Origin: Solibacillus sp. FSL K6-1523
GTDB taxonomy: Bacteria > Bacillota > Bacilli > Bacillales_A > Planococcaceae
Length of the DNA: 64,000 bases
Assembly: GCF_038005225.1 (NCBI RefSeq)
Contig: NZ_JBBOSU010000001.1
Coordinates: forward strand, 980,001 to 1,044,000
Direction: 5' to 3'
The notes under the pieces are model-generated. The model did not search any database, was not told the origin of the DNA, and was given only the letters and a program-made list of their open reading frames with translations. The position numbers were made by a program, and so were the translations under genes. Every line of letters begins with the position of its first letter. The first letter of the stretch is position 1. Shown here piece by piece: positions 18,253-25,889 of the stretch.

Positions 18253-20226
18253 ATGCTTGTAGGTAAGCACATAAGTAGTCGCTATAAAATATTGCAACTA
18301 ATCGGCGGCGGAGGTATGTCCAATGTTTATTTAGCGCATGATATTATTTTAAATCGCGATGTAGCCATTAAAATTTTACGCTACGATTTTTCAAATGAAG
18401 AAGAATTGCATCGACGTTTTCAGCGCGAGGCATTGTCTGCAACAAGTCTTACACATCCGAATATTGTAAGTATTTATGATGTTGGTGAAGATGGCGACAT
18501 GCACTACATTGTAATGGAGTACATTAAAGGGAAAACATTAAAGCAATACATACAAGAGTTTTCACCATTATCTCCAGCTCGTAGCGTGCACATTATGAAG
18601 CAATTAACATCCGCAATGTCTCAAGCGCATGAAAACGGCATCATTCACCGTGATATTAAGCCACAAAATATTTTAATGGATGAAGAAGGCAATGTGAAAA
18701 TTACAGATTTCGGAATAGCTACTTCTTTAGGTGCAACATCGTATACACAAACGAATTCTGTCATTGGAACGGTGCATTATTTATCGCCAGAGCAAGCGCG
18801 TGGTGGTATTGCTTCGATGAAATCGGATATTTATGCGCTTGGCATTGTATTGTATGAATTATTAACAGGGGAATTACCGTTTTCCGGTGAATCTGCCGTG
18901 TCGATTGCATTAAAGCATTTGCAATCAGAAACGCCTTCTGTTCGTGAATTTGACGCATCGATACCGCAAAGTATTGAAAATATCGTATTAAAAGCAACGT
19001 CAAAAGATATGCGTCATCGTTATGCATCTACAGAAGAAATGGAAGCGGATTTAGATACATGCTTATCTATGAAACGTAAAGATGAGCCAAAATTTATGAC
19101 GCCGCTTGATAATGATGCAACAAAGTTAATTCCAATCATTAAAGATCCAACACCAGTGCAACCGTCAATTCCAGCAACGAATGAGCCAACTGTTAAAATA
19201 GAACCACAAAAAGTAGAACCTATTCTTCCGCAACAAAAAAAGAAGAAAAAATGGCCGATTTTTGTAGGTATCTTTGCGGCACTCGCTATTATTGGCATCG
19301 TGTTAGCCTTTGTATTAACGCCGAATAAAATCGAGGTACCAGATGTTCGAAATATGCCGATTTCGGAGGCAATTCAAACACTTGAGCGTGAAGGTTTCGT
19401 TATTGGCGAACAGGAAGAGCGTAATTCGGAGGAAATTGAATCTGGCTCTGTTATAGAAATGGCGCCATCAGCAAATTCAATGCATGTAAAAGGGACAGAA
19501 ATTAATTTAGTTGTTAGCATCGGTGAAGAAACAATGCGGATGGAAGATTATAATGGTAAACCAGGCGAACAAGTGAAAGAATTGCTTGATAAACAGGATA
19601 TTTTCGGAAGTGTAAGGATTGAAGAAGAATATTCACGCGAATTAGAGGGGACGATTATTGGTCAATCCCCACGAGCAAATGAAGAAATTATCGCAAAAGA
19701 TACAGACGTTGTGTTGACTGTGAGTAAAGGTCTAGAGCCAGTAGCTCTTGCTGATTTACGCGGTTACAATGAAGCAAATCGTAAAGCATATGAAAAAAGC
19801 TCGGGCTTTATAATAAATGTTACGAAAAGGGAATTCCATGCGACATATCTAGCTGGCGAAGTGATTAGCCAAACACCTTCTGAAGGGACGAAGCTTAAAG
19901 CTGGCGACACGGTGAACGTCGTCGTTTCGAAAGGACCAGAAGCGAAGGCGGAAAAAGTATTTAAAAAGCAAATTCCGATCCCATTTGAGCCGCCAGTATT
20001 TGAGGAAGGGATCGAACAAGCGATTGAACAAACGGTTGTTATTTATATACAAGACAAAACCCATTCATTGGCAGATCCGTTTGACACAATCACAATTACA
20101 GATCCGACCTCTTATCTGATCGAATTAACGATTGTCGAAGGGGAAAAGGGCGCTTATCAAATTAGACGCGATAATGTCGTTATTGAAAATCAAACGATTG
20201 AGTATAAAGATATTCCAAATAATTAA
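18253..20226 (+). CDS. prkC: PASTA-domain Ser/Thr protein kinase PrkC
   Basis: Membrane kinase that senses muropeptides or lipid II and regulates growth, germination and cell-wall metabolism. Kinase domain: GGGGMSNVY (18-26), catalytic Lys40, HRDIKPQN (132-139), DFG (152-154) and the activation-loop stretch up to SPEQARGG. A Lys-rich juxtamembrane segment precedes one membrane helix (about 334-356). Outside the cell there are three PASTA repeats (about 360-427, 428-495, 496-565) and a C-terminal Ig-like domain. The 657-residue length matches B. subtilis PrkC. The GGAGGAGGTG just upstream overlaps the end of prpC. Confidence 0.95.
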   Translation: MLVGKHISSRYKILQLIGGGGMSNVYLAHDIILNRDVAIKILRYDFSNEEELHRRFQREALSATSLTHPNIVSIYDVGEDGDMHYIVMEYIKGKTLKQYIQEFSPLSPARSVHIMKQLTSAMSQAHENGIIHRDIKPQNILMDEEGNVKITDFGIATSLGATSYTQTNSVIGTVHYLSPEQARGGIASMKSDIYALGIVLYELLTGELPFSGESAVSIALKHLQSETPSVREFDASIPQSIENIVLKATSKDMRHRYASTEEMEADLDTCLSMKRKDEPKFMTPLDNDATKLIPIIKDPTPVQPSIPATNEPTVKIEPQKVEPILPQQKKKKKWPIFVGIFAALAIIGIVLAFVLTPNKIEVPDVRNMPISEAIQTLEREGFVIGEQEERNSEEIESGSVIEMAPSANSMHVKGTEINLVVSIGEETMRMEDYNGKPGEQVKELLDKQDIFGSVRIEEEYSRELEGTIIGQSPRANEEIIAKDTDVVLTVSKGLEPVALADLRGYNEANRKAYEKSSGFIINVTKREFHATYLAGEVISQTPSEGTKLKAGDTVNVVVSKGPEAKAEKVFKKQIPIPFEPPVFEEGIEQAIEQTVVIYIQDKTHSLADPFDTITITDPTSYLIELTIVEGEKGAYQIRRDNVVIENQTIEYKDIPNN

Positions 20227-20237
20227 GGGGGGATTAG

Positions 20238-21119
20238 ATGGCGCGTGGCCAAATTCGAAAAGCTTTAAGTGGTTTTTATTATATAGAGCAAGATGGAAAT
20301 TTGATTCAATGTCGTGCGCGTGGGATTTTCCGTAATCGCGGAGAATCCCCGTTAGTAGGAGACTTTGTAGAGTATTCTTATGACGGAGAATCGGATGGAT
20401 CTGTCGATAAAATTCATGCGCGTAAAAATGAATTAGTACGTCCACCTATTGCGAATATTGACCAAGCACTTTTAGTATTTTCAGCAAAAGAACCTGACTT
20501 TAATACGATTTTATTAGATCGCTTTTTAGTTGTTTTAGAATCTTTCCATGTTCAGCCGATTATTGTGCTGACAAAATTAGATTTATTGAATAATGAGGAA
20601 AAACAAGCGCTTGGGCAATATGTCGCGGATTATGAGGCAATGGGCTATGAAGTCATTTTGACGTTTAAAGATGATCCTGCATTACTCTCGACGTTAGGTC
20701 ATTATTTAAAGGGAAAAACATCGGTATTAGCAGGCCAATCAGGTGTCGGTAAGTCGACATTATTAAATACGTTAATTCCTTCATTAGAACTTAAAACAGC
20801 GCATATTTCGAAAAGCTTAGGGCGAGGAAAGCATACGACACGACATGTCGAGTTAATTGATATTGGTGAAGGTTTGCTTGCCGACACACCTGGCTTTAGC
20901 TCGTTTGATTTTGATACAATTGAAAAGGAAGAACTATCAGCGTGTTTACCAGAATTCCAACGTATTAGTGAAAACTGCAAATTCCGAGGTTGTTTACATA
21001 TAAAAGAGCCAAAATGTGCAGTGAAAGAAGCGGTTGAATCTGGAGAAATTCGTACTTACCGTTATGAACATTATCAACAGTTTTTACAAGAAATTATTGA
21101 TCGAAAGCCGAGGTACTAA
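20238..21119 (+). CDS. rsgA: Small ribosomal subunit biogenesis GTPase RsgA
   Basis: Circularly permuted GTPase that checks late maturation of the 30S subunit. Of 293 residues, the N-terminal OB fold is followed by TKLDLL (G4, about 112-117), GQSGVGKSTLLN (G1, about 166-177), DTPGFSSFD (G3, about 216-224) and a zinc-binding C-terminal domain with Cys residues in CKFRGCLHIKEPKC. This permuted motif order is diagnostic. AAGGGGGG at 20225-20232 is the ribosome-binding site. rpe follows after 3 bp. Confidence 0.95.
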   Translation: MARGQIRKALSGFYYIEQDGNLIQCRARGIFRNRGESPLVGDFVEYSYDGESDGSVDKIHARKNELVRPPIANIDQALLVFSAKEPDFNTILLDRFLVVLESFHVQPIIVLTKLDLLNNEEKQALGQYVADYEAMGYEVILTFKDDPALLSTLGHYLKGKTSVLAGQSGVGKSTLLNTLIPSLELKTAHISKSLGRGKHTTRHVELIDIGEGLLADTPGFSSFDFDTIEKEELSACLPEFQRISENCKFRGCLHIKEPKCAVKEAVESGEIRTYRYEHYQQFLQEIIDRKPRY

Positions 21120-21122
21120 ACT

Positions 21123-21788
21123 ATGATTAAAATTGCACCATCCATTTTAGCAGCAGATTTTGCAAAATTAGGTGAAGAAGTTAAAGAAGTTGAAGCAGCA
21201 GGTGCTGAGCTAATTCATATCGACGTAATGGACGGTCATTTTGTCCCGAATATTTCATTTGGTGCAATTGCGCTTGAAGCGATTCGTCCTTTATCAACAT
21301 TACCAATGGACGTTCATTTAATGATCGAAAATCCGGACCAATACATTGAGCAATTTGCGAAAGCTGGAGCCGATTATATTACAGTCCATGTAGAGGCGTG
21401 CCGTCACTTACACCGTACAATTCAGTTGATTCGTTCATTTGGTGTGAAACCGGGTGTTGTATTAAATCCGCATACGCCAATCGAAAGTATCCAACATGTT
21501 TTAGAGGATATTGATATGGTGTTATTTATGACGGTGAACCCTGGTTTTGGTGGACAAAAATTCATCCATTCAGTCGTACCAAAAGTGGCAGCCTTATCAG
21601 AAATAATTAAAGAGCGTGGTTTAAATATCGAGATTGAAATCGATGGTGGAATTAACGCGGAAACAATTATTCCATGTGCGAAAGCGGGTGCTACTATTTT
21701 CGTAGCGGGTTCAGCTATTTATGGAAAAGAAGATCGCGCGCAAGCTTTACAAGAAATTAAACAAGCAGGATTGGACGCTATTAAGTGA
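21123..21788 (+). CDS. rpe: Ribulose-phosphate 3-epimerase
   Basis: Interconverts ribulose-5-phosphate and xylulose-5-phosphate in the pentose phosphate pathway. The 221-residue TIM barrel shows IAPSILAADFAKLGEE at the N-terminus, HIDVMDGHFVPNISFG (about 32-47, metal-binding His and Asp), MTVNPGFGGQKF (about 139-150) and EIDGGIN with the second catalytic Asp (about 174-180). Its stop codon overlaps the thiN start as GTGA. The upstream ribosome-binding site is weak, suggesting translational coupling to rsgA. Confidence 0.95.
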   Translation: MIKIAPSILAADFAKLGEEVKEVEAAGAELIHIDVMDGHFVPNISFGAIALEAIRPLSTLPMDVHLMIENPDQYIEQFAKAGADYITVHVEACRHLHRTIQLIRSFGVKPGVVLNPHTPIESIQHVLEDIDMVLFMTVNPGFGGQKFIHSVVPKVAALSEIIKERGLNIEIEIDGGINAETIIPCAKAGATIFVAGSAIYGKEDRAQALQEIKQAGLDAIK

Positions 21789-22414
21789 TTGTAGCGATTT
21801 GTGCAGGCGGCCCTATAAATGAGGTCGCCTTTTCTTTAACGCCTGATAAATGGATTGGTGTGGATCGTGGGGCTTTGCATTTAATTGAGCAAGGTTTGAT
21901 TCCACATACTATTGTCGGTGATTTTGATTCGGTGACAGCACATGAATTTGCGCGAATTTCAGAAGTTGTCGACCATGTTGAGACGTTTCAAGCTGAAAAA
22001 AATGAGACCGATACGGATTTAGCTTTGCAGCGAGCATTGCAATATGAACCGACTCAAATTTGGCTTACGGGTGTGACGGGTGGTCGATTAGATCATTATG
22101 AGGCTGCATTACGTTCCATTTATACGCTTCAAAAACAATTCCCTACAATTATATTTAAAATTATAAACCGTCAAAATGAAATGCGTTTCTTATTGCCTGG
22201 GAAGCATCCTTTACATAAATCGGCTTATCCTTTCCTATCCTTTTTTGCATATGGGCAAACCGTAAAAGAAGTGACGTTACGTGGAGTTAAGTATGAAACG
22301 ACAAATGAAGTGATTGAACAAGGAACATCCCGTTTCACAAGCAATGAAATCGTACAAGACGGGTATATATCTTTCAGCGAAGGCATATGTTTAATGATAA
22401 CAAGCAAAGATTAA
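21785..22414 (+). CDS. thiN: Thiamine pyrophosphokinase (ThiN/YloS)
   Basis: Transfers pyrophosphate from ATP to thiamine, giving thiamine diphosphate. The 209-residue protein has the family strings GVDRGALHLIEQGLIPHTIVGDFDSV (split here: GVDRGALHL at about 25 and VGDFDSV at about 43), EKNETDTDLALQRAL (about 72-86) and TGGRLDHYEA (about 100-109, nucleotide site). The start is GTG 21785, overlapping the rpe stop; no better start exists. It is 13 bp ahead of spoVM, the same neighbour as in B. subtilis. Confidence 0.92.
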   Translation: MIVAICAGGPINEVAFSLTPDKWIGVDRGALHLIEQGLIPHTIVGDFDSVTAHEFARISEVVDHVETFQAEKNETDTDLALQRALQYEPTQIWLTGVTGGRLDHYEAALRSIYTLQKQFPTIIFKIINRQNEMRFLLPGKHPLHKSAYPFLSFFAYGQTVKEVTLRGVKYETTNEVIEQGTSRFTSNEIVQDGYISFSEGICLMITSKD

Positions 22415-22427
22415 AGGGGGAGCTAAA

Positions 22428-22517
22428 CTGAGAGTTTATACTTTTCAATTACCGAGATGGATTAGTGGTATGGCACGAGGTTGCGTTAGATTATTTAGGA
22501 GAGACAAGAAGAATTAG
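22428..22517 (+). CDS. spoVM: Stage V sporulation protein M (SpoVM), CTG start
   Basis: Amphipathic helical peptide that recognises the convex forespore membrane and anchors SpoIVA for coat and cortex assembly. The frame gives 29 residues: RVYTFQLPRW at 2-11, a GMARG stretch in the middle and LFRRDKK at the end. From memory of B. subtilis SpoVM (26 residues) the two align without gaps, including YT at 4-5, Leu8, Pro9 and FR-x-D near the C-terminus. The gene lies between thiN and rpmB, the conserved position. A strong AAAGGGGG (22413-22420) is 7 bp upstream of CTG 22428. There is no in-frame ATG, GTG or TTG upstream before a stop-free start, and the only internal ATG (residue 15) would delete half the peptide. 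Too short for automated callers. Confidence 0.85.
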   Translation: MRVYTFQLPRWISGMARGCVRLFRRDKKN

Positions 22518-22536
22518 GACTTTTCATTTAAATAAG

Positions 22537-22582
22537 GCTGGTTTAAGTTCATCTTTATTGTGAGCTTAAATCAGCTTTTTTG
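22537..22582 (+). terminator. Terminator of the yicC-side housekeeping run after spoVM
   Basis: Inverted repeat GCTGGTTTAAG.../...CTTAAATCAGC with one G-T pair, followed by TTTTTT, starting 20 bp after the spoVM stop. Confidence 0.85.
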
Positions 22583-22586
22583 TATG

Positions 22587-22617
22587 AAAAAAAGAGCATC
22601 AGCAAATGCTGATGCTC
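22587..22617 (-). terminator. Terminator of rpmB
   Basis: A perfect 10-bp stem GAGCATCAGC/GCTGATGCTC with a 4-nt loop. On the minus strand a T7 run follows it directly, 10 bp after the rpmB stop. Confidence 0.9.
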
Positions 22618-22626
22618 AGAACGCGA

Positions 22627-22815
22627 TTAAACGCGCTCGATTTTACCTGATTTTAAAGCACGGGCAGAAACCCATACACGTTTAGGCTTACCGTCTACTA
22701 AAATGCGAACTTTTTGAAGGTTAGCACCCCAAGTACGTTTGTTAGCGTTCATAGCGTGTGAACGGTTGTTGCCTGTACGAGCTTTACGGCCAGTAATTAC
22801 GCATTGTTTTGGCAT
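22627..22815 (-). CDS. rpmB: 50S ribosomal protein L28
   Basis: Small zinc-independent L28 of 62 residues: [19 protein letters not shown] at the N-terminus, [17 protein letters not shown] in the middle and [15 protein letters not shown] at the end. All are typical of Bacillus L28. The ribosome-binding site on the minus strand is AAGGAGGAA, 6 bp before the ATG. It is transcribed against its neighbours, as in B. subtilis, with its own promoter and terminator. Confidence 0.96.
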   Translation of the reverse strand: MPKQCVITGRKARTGNNRSHAMNANKRTWGANLQKVRILVDGKPKRVWVSARALKSGKIERV

Positions 22816-22841
22816 TGTAAAATTCCTCCTTACAGCTGAAT

Positions 22842-22859
22842 CTGAAAGCTACCTTTCAG
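22842..22859 (-). promoter_or_regulatory. Hairpin in the rpmB leader
   Basis: CTGAAAG/CTTTCAG with a 4-nt loop, located between the rpmB promoter and its ribosome-binding site. A role in autoregulation by L28 is possible but not shown. Confidence 0.35.
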
Positions 22860-22882
22860 TTCGATATTTCACATACCATAAT

Positions 22883-22911
22883 AATTTAACACACCTCCCG
22901 ATTGAGTGCAA
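22883..22911 (-). promoter_or_regulatory. Sigma-A promoter of rpmB
   Basis: On the minus strand TTGCAC (22906-22911) and TAAATT (22883-22888) are separated by exactly 17 bp, about 68 bp upstream of the rpmB start. Confidence 0.65.
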
Positions 22912-23033
22912 GACATTTTACACAACCTTTCAAGAAAAAAACCTTTACACCCATTCGCGGTTGGAAAGTTTAGAAATTGACGGAAAAAGGTGTGTTGAAT
23001 TCAGCCATTATTTCAAAGTAGACATCAACGAAC

Positions 23034-23330
23034 CCCCACTGAGGTAAAGCAATTCAGTAGGGGCTTGAAAACGCCAGTTCAGGTCTTTCCGTCTGAGAGA
23101 CGAGTGACGCTCTGAGTGACGATTGTCAAATCACTGTTTTTGGTCGGCACTTAATGTACCACTTGCACCACCCTAAGAAGAGCTGTACAAGCCCCGACAA
23201 GTCAAGTACACAAGGATGGTTGACGCACCCACTAGACCGTGCCTAAGCAACGGTTTTACGTGTTTTGCACTGGTGCTTGGATATTTTACGTGACAAAGCT
23301 TTTCTTGTCACAACCCTCTCTATCCAGTTA
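23034..23330 (-). ncRNA. Structured segment resembling an IS200/IS605 (tnpB-type) omega RNA, no nuclease gene
   Basis: Read on the minus strand it runs through several short stems: GTGACAA/TTGTCAC (23290-23311), ACCGT/ACGGT around GTTGCTTAGGC, GTGAT...ATCGTCAC, and a tandem CGTCACTC repeat. It ends in TTTTCAAGCCCC, a CCCCTACTGA/TCAGTGGGG hairpin (23034-23063) and GGGTTC. That terminal hairpin preceded by TTCAAG looks like the right end of tnpB transposons, where the guide follows immediately. No tnpB, iscB or tnpA reading frame is detectable nearby. The family assignment is by appearance and needs a covariance search. Confidence 0.4.
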
Positions 23331-23384
23331 TCAAGGAACAACGTATAGGATTATTTTAACACAGAACAAACGTTTCGGCTAACG

Positions 23385-23445
23385 CCAACCGACATTCATC
23401 TCCACCTGAATCGTTGGGCTTTATCCGTAACACGAATCAGATGGA
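23385..23445. repeat. Paired inverted repeats beside the omega-RNA-like segment
   Basis: Two overlapping hairpins are possible: CCAAC...ATTCA / TGAAT...GTTGG (23385-23417), and a 12-of-14 match between 23401-23414 and 23432-23445. They lie upstream of the omega-RNA-like segment as read on the minus strand, where an element end could be. Confidence 0.4.
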
Positions 23446-23676
23446 GTCTTCTGTCGGAGAAAGATAAAAAAATGAGTATAGTACAAATTAATAGAAATAG
23501 TATGGCTCAAATTGGACGATAATAATGGCAATCAGCAAAGTAAGTTTTAATCGAACCAATGTCGAATTTTGAAAAAATGATAACATTCAACTAGACGGGA
23601 GTGAACGTTTTCTTTTATAATGTGCTTTTGTGTAGTACAATAGAGATTAGTCAAATAGAGCCAAGGGGGCATTATT

Positions 23677-24039
23677 ATGTCAGTAGAATTGAATAACGAA
23701 TTCGGCCATATTGATATTTCAAATGATGTGATTGCACAAATTGCTGGTGGAGCGGCAATCGAGTGTTATGGTATTGTAGGAATGGCGTCTAAACACCAAA
23801 TTCGTGACGGATTAACAGATATTTTGCGTAAAGAGAACTTTGCAAAAGGTGTACTAATTCGCCAAGAGGGTGAAGACTTACATATTGATATGTATATCGT
23901 CGTAAGCTATGGTACGAAAATTTCTGAAATCGCATATCAAGTTCAATCGAAAGTAAAATATACAGTAAATAAAACATTAGGTATGAGCGTTAAATCAGTA
24001 AATATTTTTGTTCAAGGCGTTCGTGTTGCGAATGTGTAA
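23677..24039 (+). CDS. Asp23/Gls24 family envelope-associated protein (YloU-like)
   Basis: A 120-residue Asp23 domain protein; family members are membrane-associated or linked to cell-envelope homeostasis in Firmicutes. Recognisable parts are IDISNDVIAQIAGGAA (about 10-25), AIECYGIVGMAS and the C-terminal VKSVNIFVQGVRV. There is no membrane segment in the protein itself. It precedes fakA, the arrangement found in Bacillus and staphylococci, which suggests a functional link to fatty-acid kinase. The ribosome-binding site is AAGGGGG at 23663-23669. Confidence 0.88.
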   Translation: MSVELNNEFGHIDISNDVIAQIAGGAAIECYGIVGMASKHQIRDGLTDILRKENFAKGVLIRQEGEDLHIDMYIVVSYGTKISEIAYQVQSKVKYTVNKTLGMSVKSVNIFVQGVRVANV

Positions 24040-24057
24040 GAGGAGGAAATGAATCGG

Positions 24058-25704
24058 ATGAAGTCCTTAGACGGAATTAAATTTGCAGAAATGGTTCAAA
24101 TGGGTGCACATCACCTTTACCAAAATGCAGGTTATGTAGATTCACTAAATGTATTCCCTGTACCAGACGGGGATACGGGGACAAATATGAATTTGTCGAT
24201 GACATCTGGTGCGGATGAAACAAAATTACATGCAAGTGCTCATATTGGTAAAACAGCACAAGCATTATCAAAGGGCTTACTTATGGGTGCGCGCGGAAAT
24301 TCAGGCGTTATTTTATCTCAATTATTCCGTGGTTTCGGTAAGGCGATTGAAAAAAATGAAGAAATCGATGCAAAAGGCTTAGCGAATGCATTCCAAGCAG
24401 GTGTCGATACGGCATATAAAGCGGTTATGAAACCAGTTGAAGGTACAATTTTGACAGTTGCGCGTGAAGCAGCAGCTAAAGGTGTTGAAGTTGCTGAAAC
24501 AGAGGACAACCTCATTGCTGTTATGGAAGCGTTTATTGAAGAAGCGCGTGCATCACTTGATCGCACACCAGATTTATTGCCTGTTTTAAAAGAAGTTGGC
24601 GTAGTTGATAGTGGTGGACAAGGGTTGCTTTTCGTCTATGAAGGTTTCCTTGCATCGATGAAAGGTGAGCCATTACCAGCAAAAAATGAATCGTCATTAG
24701 ATGATTTGATTAATGCAGAACATCACCGCGTACAGGATTTCATGGATACTTCTGCGATTGAATTTGGTTACTGTACGGAAATTATGGTCCGTCTTGAAGA
24801 GGGCAAACAGCCTTTCGATGAGGAACAATTCCGCCAAGAGCTAAATCCAATGGGTGATTCATTGCTCGTTATTTCAGATGATGAAGTGGCAAAAGTACAT
24901 ATTCACTCTGAAACACCAGGTGCGGTTCTTGAAGCAGGGCAAAAATATGGTAGCTTAATTAAAATCAAAGTAGATAATATGCGTGAACAACATTCAGCGA
25001 TTGTAAATGAAGCGCCAAAAACACCAGCTAAAGCACAACAGCAAAAGATTCCATATGCAATCGTAACAATTGCAATGGGTGAAGGTGTAGCGAATTTATT
25101 ACGTTCGATTGGTGCATCATATGTCATTGAAGGCGGTCAAACGATGAACCCTTCTACGGAAGACATTGTGAAGGCTGTTCAAGAAATTGGTGCAGAACGC
25201 GTACTTATTTTACCGAACAATAAAAATATTATTATGGCAGCAGAGCAAGCGGCGGAGCTTTTAGAAATCGAAGCAGCGGTTGTTCCGACAAAAACAATTC
25301 CACAAGGGATGGCAGCAATTTTAGCATTCAACCCAGAGGAATCTGTTGCAAATAATAAAAATTACATGACAGAAGGATTTGCGCATGTAAAAACAGGTCA
25401 AGTAACATTTGCGGTTCGCGATACGTCGATTGACGGTGTCGAAATTCGTAAAGATGACTATATGGCTTTAGCAGAAGGAAAAATCATTTTATCAACATCT
25501 GAAATGATGGACGCTGCGAAACAAGTACTTGATAATTTAATGGACGAAGATTCTGAAATCGTAACAATTATTTTTGGTGAAGATGCAACGGCTGAGCAGG
25601 CTGAACAATTGCAAAGCTTCATCGAAGAAAATTATGAAGATGCAGAAGTGGAAATTGTTGAAGGGAAACAATCACTTTATCCATTTATTCTTTCAGTCGA
25701 ATAA
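24058..25704 (+). CDS. fakA: Fatty acid kinase catalytic subunit FakA (YloV)
   Basis: Phosphorylates exogenous fatty acids held by FakB, feeding acyl-phosphate to PlsX/PlsY. The N-terminal Dak-type kinase domain shows LNVFPVPDGDTGTNM (about 31-45), GARGNSGVILSQL (about 79-91) and DSGGQGLL (about 184-191). A middle DUF1949-like part and a C-terminal domain follow. I place the start at ATG 24058, 11 bp after AGGAGG; the in-frame ATG at 24049 is only 2 bp from that site, and MKSLDG fits the family. Product 548 residues. Two hairpin terminators follow. Confidence 0.9.
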   Translation: MKSLDGIKFAEMVQMGAHHLYQNAGYVDSLNVFPVPDGDTGTNMNLSMTSGADETKLHASAHIGKTAQALSKGLLMGARGNSGVILSQLFRGFGKAIEKNEEIDAKGLANAFQAGVDTAYKAVMKPVEGTILTVAREAAAKGVEVAETEDNLIAVMEAFIEEARASLDRTPDLLPVLKEVGVVDSGGQGLLFVYEGFLASMKGEPLPAKNESSLDDLINAEHHRVQDFMDTSAIEFGYCTEIMVRLEEGKQPFDEEQFRQELNPMGDSLLVISDDEVAKVHIHSETPGAVLEAGQKYGSLIKIKVDNMREQHSAIVNEAPKTPAKAQQQKIPYAIVTIAMGEGVANLLRSIGASYVIEGGQTMNPSTEDIVKAVQEIGAERVLILPNNKNIIMAAEQAAELLEIEAAVVPTKTIPQGMAAILAFNPEESVANNKNYMTEGFAHVKTGQVTFAVRDTSIDGVEIRKDDYMALAEGKIILSTSEMMDAAKQVLDNLMDEDSEIVTIIFGEDATAEQAEQLQSFIEENYEDAEVEIVEGKQSLYPFILSVE

Positions 25705-25714
25705 TAAAATTGAG

Positions 25715-25750
25715 GCAGTGCATGCTTTTTATGCACTGCTTTCGTTTTTT
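25715..25750 (+). terminator. First terminator after fakA
   Basis: GCAGTGCAT/ATGCACTGC stem followed by TTTCGTTTTTT. Confidence 0.85.
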
Positions 25751-25756
25751 CAAATG

Positions 25757-25796
25757 TTCGACTCGCATCTAGTAAATGCGAGTCGAATTTTAATTT
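25757..25796 (+). terminator. Second, tandem terminator after fakA
   Basis: A perfect 12-bp stem TTCGACTCGCAT/ATGCGAGTCGAA with a 7-nt loop, then TTTTAATTT. Its A-free left flank makes it mainly a plus-strand terminator. Confidence 0.7.
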
Positions 25797-25822
25797 GAAT
25801 GCTAGGTAGGTAAACAGGAAGT

Positions 25823-25851
25823 TTGTTTATTGTAGCGGAAATAGGTACAAT
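25823..25851 (+). promoter_or_regulatory. Candidate sigma-A promoter of sdaAB-sdaAA
   Basis: TTGTTT (25823-25828) and TACAAT (25846-25851) with a 17-bp spacer, 38 bp before the sdaAB start. Confidence 0.55.
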
Positions 25852-25889
25852 AGTAGTAATGTGTTACATGATATATAGGGGGTTAAGCG

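Larger units (their letters stand above)
22920..23660. other. Gene-free stretch between rpmB and the Asp23 gene
   Basis: About 740 bp with no credible open frame. The middle 23034-23445 is unusually rich in inverted repeats and higher in G+C than the flanks, and is annotated separately as an omega-RNA-like segment. The part 23461-23660 is AT-rich and probably contains the promoter of the downstream gene, but I cannot name clear -35/-10 boxes. Confidence 0.6.

Noticed and set aside
22739-23047. Plus-strand 102-codon frame from within rpmB into the gap
   Set aside because: It is antisense to rpmB and its promoter and continues into the structured segment; no start signal.
23300-23345. Minus-strand CCTTGATAACTGGATAGAG resembling a 16S-23S spacer box region
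   Set aside because: No 16S, 23S or tRNA sequence on either side; similarity is limited to about 15 bases.
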